The notes under the pieces were generated by a model. That model saw only the letters and a list, made by a program, of their open reading frames with translations. It was not told the DNA's origin and searched no databases. A stretch of DNA of 64,000 nucleotides, taken from Glutamicibacter sp. PS (lineage in GTDB: Bacteria; Actinomycetota; Actinomycetes; Actinomycetales; Micrococcaceae). Position 1 is the first letter of the stretch, and each line of letters begins with the position of its first letter. The position numbers were made by a program, and so were the translations under genes. Where the stretch lies: assembly GCA_031317595.1 (NCBI GenBank), contig JANCMB010000001.1, forward strand, positions 2,793,610-2,857,609, read 5' to 3'. Positions 61,870-64,000 of this stretch are shown piece by piece.

Positions 61870-62115
61870 TTGACTACTCGCTCGAAATTCTTTCGGCTCT
61901 TCGGCTGGTCCGTTGCCGCCACTGCCACCATACTCGGGGTAATCTTTGCAACCATGCGGGAAATAACGGTCTGGAATCCGGAATCAGGGGATCCTGAAGT
62001 CTTAACGTCAAGCACCATCGACGTTGAACCTGCGGGTCTCGTGTTGCTTGCGGTCGGAATACTCTCGCTCGTCGCTCTAAGTATCGCTGAGTCGACGAAA
62101 CGACGAGAACTATAG
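61870..62115 (+). CDS. Small two-segment membrane protein
   Basis: 81 aa, TTG start at 61870, AGGAAAG seven bases upstream. Two hydrophobic segments: GWSVAATATILGVIFATM (about 11-28) and PAGLVLLAVGILSLVALSIA (about 53-73), with a charged hydrophilic loop between. The 11-bp gap from the secreted-protein gene shows they form an operon. Possible roles are partner, membrane anchor or immunity; nothing in the sequence decides. Confidence 0.7.
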   Translation: MTTRSKFFRLFGWSVAATATILGVIFATMREITVWNPESGDPEVLTSSTIDVEPAGLVLLAVGILSLVALSIAESTKRREL

Positions 62116-62710
62116 CGTCACCTGCCATACTTCGGCTGTGTTTCGGCACTTGATTGATGTGTGCCAACGGCTCCGTCCGGCGTCGCACGTCGGTTCGCCT
62201 TTGCATGCTTCGATAAAGTAACGGCCACCGCCGCTGACGAAGAAGCAGACCACAGAACGCCCCGCCGATATTTTATGCGACGGGGCGTTCGCGGTCTTAC
62301 AGGCAGGCTCATCGGCATCCATACAAGATCCCTCTTACGAACTAGGTCGCCACAGATTTCAGTGCCAGGGTGGACCACCGCAGTTCCCGTGTTCCCTTTC
62401 CCACCGCAGGATTCGCCCGTCGGTGCCTTCCGCTTCGGCGTGCTACCCCTCGGACAGGACCTTCCTCACCCAAGAGCGCAAGGCTTCATGAGGTACGGTG
62501 ATTTGCACCGCGATCTAGGCGGCCGCCCGGTTTCAGGTTACAGTGACCCCTGCGCCCCCAAGGAACAGCAAAGTGGAATGCTCGCCGGACTCTGGGGCGT
62601 TTCGAGTCCGCAATGCCCTCTTTCGTGTAGACCTTTCGAGATAACTGATTTGGCCACCGTCATGCTTGGGACTCTTCATCGTGGCGCAGTACCTTCCATT
62701 TACAACTGAA
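62116..62710. other. Intergenic region, no gene supported
   Basis: Nearly 600 bases. A long plus-strand frame (62161-62709) has Pro/Gly/Arg-rich, low-quality sequence and no Shine-Dalgarno, and was rejected. One hairpin (62255-62290) can terminate the upstream operon. No mobile-element ends were found. Confidence 0.4.
62255..62290. terminator. Hairpin, probable terminator
   Basis: GAACGCCCCG (62255-62264) pairs exactly with CGGGGCGTTC (62281-62290); the loop is A/T-rich. Follows the two-gene cassette. Confidence 0.55.
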
Positions 62711-64000
62711 CTAGTGCACCGGGAAGCTCGGCGGGAACAGCTCACTGGTGGGCCGGCGCTTATAGTCGCTGTTGCTGAATGCGGCCATGTATTTGTCGAG
62801 AAAGGCCTGGGCGCGCTGCTGGTAATCGCTGGTGTCCACGGTAACGATCTGCTTGTCCTCGACGATGGTGCGCCCGGCGACGACCACCCGGGTGATGTCG
62901 CGGCCGTCGCAATTCATGATGAGCGTGCGGATCGGGTCGGCATGCGGCCCGATGTGGGAACCGTTGAGGTCCAGCACGAAATAGTCGGCCTGTGCACCGG
63001 GTGCCAGCCGGCCCAGGTCCTCGCGGCCCAGCGCCTCGGCCGGCTCCAGGGTGGCGGCGCGGAAGAGGTCCCGTCCCTGCGCGCTGGTGAGCGAACCGGT
63101 ATGCGCCTTGGTCATACCCATCGCCAAGTCCATCGCGCGAATCATGTTCGGCGGGGCGGAGTCGGTGCCCAGCACCACCCGCACTCCCTGCTCGCGATAG
63201 GAGTCGAAGTCTTCAAGACAAACACCGTAGTGCGCGGTAGGAATCGGGCAAAAAATCACCGATGCTCCCGAGGTGGCGAGTAGCGCAAGATCGTCGCCCT
63301 GACCAAACTCTTCGGGCATATGCCGATTTCCGGGCACCGTCCAGGCGTGCGGTATAAAAGTTCTTTCGTTCAGGAAGCCCAGCGAATCCAAGTACGGTAG
63401 CGGGCGCATTCCGGTGCGTTCCATGATGATCTGCACTTCGAACAGCCCCTGCGCCGCGTGCAAACGTACCGGAACACCTAATTCGTCAGCGGCCTGACGG
63501 GTAAGTTTGAGCGTTTGTTCGGTTTGGGTTTCGATGCGGGCCGGCAGCAGGGCGGTGCGGATCAGCCCGTCGGCGGTGTTTTCATAGTCCCGGCAGAAGG
63601 CGATCGCCTGCTCCAGTCCATCCAGGCCCTTGACCTCGTCCTCGTGCAGCAGCGGGCCGGTGCCATCGGTGTAGGGCACATGGGTGCGGTAGCTGGGCCC
63701 GAGGTAGGCGCGCAGTCCCAGCTCCTCGACGGCCCGTGCCATCTGGGCCATGTCCGCATAGTCCTCGCACCACGGCTTATAGGTCTCCGCGGCAATGGGC
63801 ATGATCGTCGTGATGCCGTTGCGCACCAGCTGGCTGATGGCGAAGCGGCGGCGGAAGGCCTCCTCTTCCTCGGTGAAGACCGCCCCGTGGTTGTGCAGAT
63901 AGTCCTCGGACCAGGCAAGGCCGCGGCGTAGGTCCCCGCCGGTGAAGGAGTCGAAGATCGCGTGGTCGATATCCGAGAGGGCATTCAGGTCGATGAATCC
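62711..64000 (-). CDS. Chlorohydrolase/cytosine deaminase-type amidohydrolase (N-terminus off the window)
   Basis: Frame stays open from the TAG at 62711 to the right edge, at least 429 codons, so the start lies outside. TRZ/ATZ-like amidohydrolase: VRNGITTIMP, LGPSYRTHVP, VPVRLHAAQG (His metal ligand), TFIPHAWTVPGNRH, GTDSAPPNMIRAMDLAMG (metal Asp), then LTSAQGRDLFRAATLEPAEALGREDLGRLAPGAQADYFVLDL. Metal-dependent deaminase, dechlorinase or hydrolase of an N-heterocycle or amide. A decayed paralogue sits at 60598-60884, and an MFS/racemase-like pair upstream may belong to the same pathway. Confidence 0.88.
   Translation of the reverse strand, partial: GFIDLNALSDIDHAIFDSFTGGDLRRGLAWSEDYLHNHGAVFTEEEEAFRRRFAISQLVRNGITTIMPIAAETYKPWCEDYADMAQMARAVEELGLRAYLGPSYRTHVPYTDGTGPLLHEDEVKGLDGLEQAIAFCRDYENTADGLIRTALLPARIETQTEQTLKLTRQAADELGVPVRLHAAQGLFEVQIIMERTGMRPLPYLDSLGFLNERTFIPHAWTVPGNRHMPEEFGQGDDLALLATSGASVIFCPIPTAHYGVCLEDFDSYREQGVRVVLGTDSAPPNMIRAMDLAMGMTKAHTGSLTSAQGRDLFRAATLEPAEALGREDLGRLAPGAQADYFVLDLNGSHIGPHADPIRTLIMNCDGRDITRVVVAGRTIVEDKQIVTVDTSDYQQRAQAFLDKYMAAFSNSDYKRRPTSELFPPSFPVH

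Noticed and set aside
62161-62709. 182-aa plus-strand reading frame
   Set aside because: Pro/Gly/Arg-rich translation with no motif or ribosome site, and it contains a terminator-like hairpin; nothing supports a real gene.
1-64000. tRNA genes, CRISPR arrays, intact transposons or phage integrases
   Set aside because: No cloverleaf with GTTCRANNC arm, no regular spaced repeats and no DDE/tyrosine/serine recombinase motif were noticed by eye; a tool search would be more sensitive.

Overview
The window is chromosomal DNA from a high-G+C Gram-positive bacterium. Family content (MhuD-like haem oxygenase, PucR, CHAD, WYL regulators, MmpS-like lipoprotein, a DtxR-type iron box, many GTG/TTG starts) points to an actinomycete, most likely a soil-type member of the Micrococcaceae such as Arthrobacter or a relative. 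That placement is inference. No rRNA, tRNA, CRISPR array, integrase or intact insertion sequence was found.

Layout. 1-1946: end of a urease cluster (ureG tail, ureD) with a NiCoT nickel importer. 1943-4706: WYL regulator, DinB-family protein, Bcp peroxiredoxin, ASCH protein. 4707-16344: an island with visibly lower G+C. It starts with a gene-poor stretch holding a TetR-like relic, followed by four tightly spaced co-oriented genes: a P-loop ATPase with an N-terminal helical module, a 462-aa protein, a 1873-aa protein with a D..ExK nuclease-like motif and a HerA/FtsK-type ATPase, and a DNA C5-cytosine methyltransferase. The first three resemble the DptF-DptG-DptH restriction module by order, size and motifs, but the partner is a cytosine methylase and no phosphorothioation (dnd) genes are visible. 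I read this as a modification-linked antiphage system and the most interesting object in the window.

16500-25165: a catabolic region. A TetR regulator and class-III aminotransferase/phospholyase face a kinase-SDR-amidohydrolase-MFS operon across a long inverted-repeat operator; a Tat-exported amidohydrolase follows. 25227-28415: two lipoproteins, a leaderless merR-CMD operon with a textbook MerR promoter, and a YdcF protein. 28621-33548: a five-domain dipeptide/nickel-type ABC importer with a DtxR-like iron box upstream. 33591-42034: FMN reductase, ThDP decarboxylase, amidohydrolase, MFS symporter, double-Lrp regulator, aminotransferase and TetR, suggesting uptake and breakdown of an amino acid or related amide.

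42192-51703: CHAD protein, MhuD-like haem oxygenase, a toxin-antitoxin-like pair (XRE/ImmA-IrrE plus a DUF4411 PIN gene broken by an in-frame TGA), M14 carboxypeptidase, L-2-hydroxyglutarate oxidase, VOC protein, a LuxR regulator with a ruined P-loop, and an Na+/solute symporter operon that includes a 42-aa membrane protein. 53467-64000: PucR regulator, a secreted protein, two flavin oxidoreductases, an MFS/Asp-Glu-racemase-like pair, a decayed duplicate of an amidohydrolase, a two-gene secreted/membrane cassette, and an amidohydrolase running off the right edge.

Start codons were moved from the longest reading frame wherever a Shine-Dalgarno sequence or family alignment favoured another start; these choices are stated. 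Family names come from motif recognition by eye; no database search was run.
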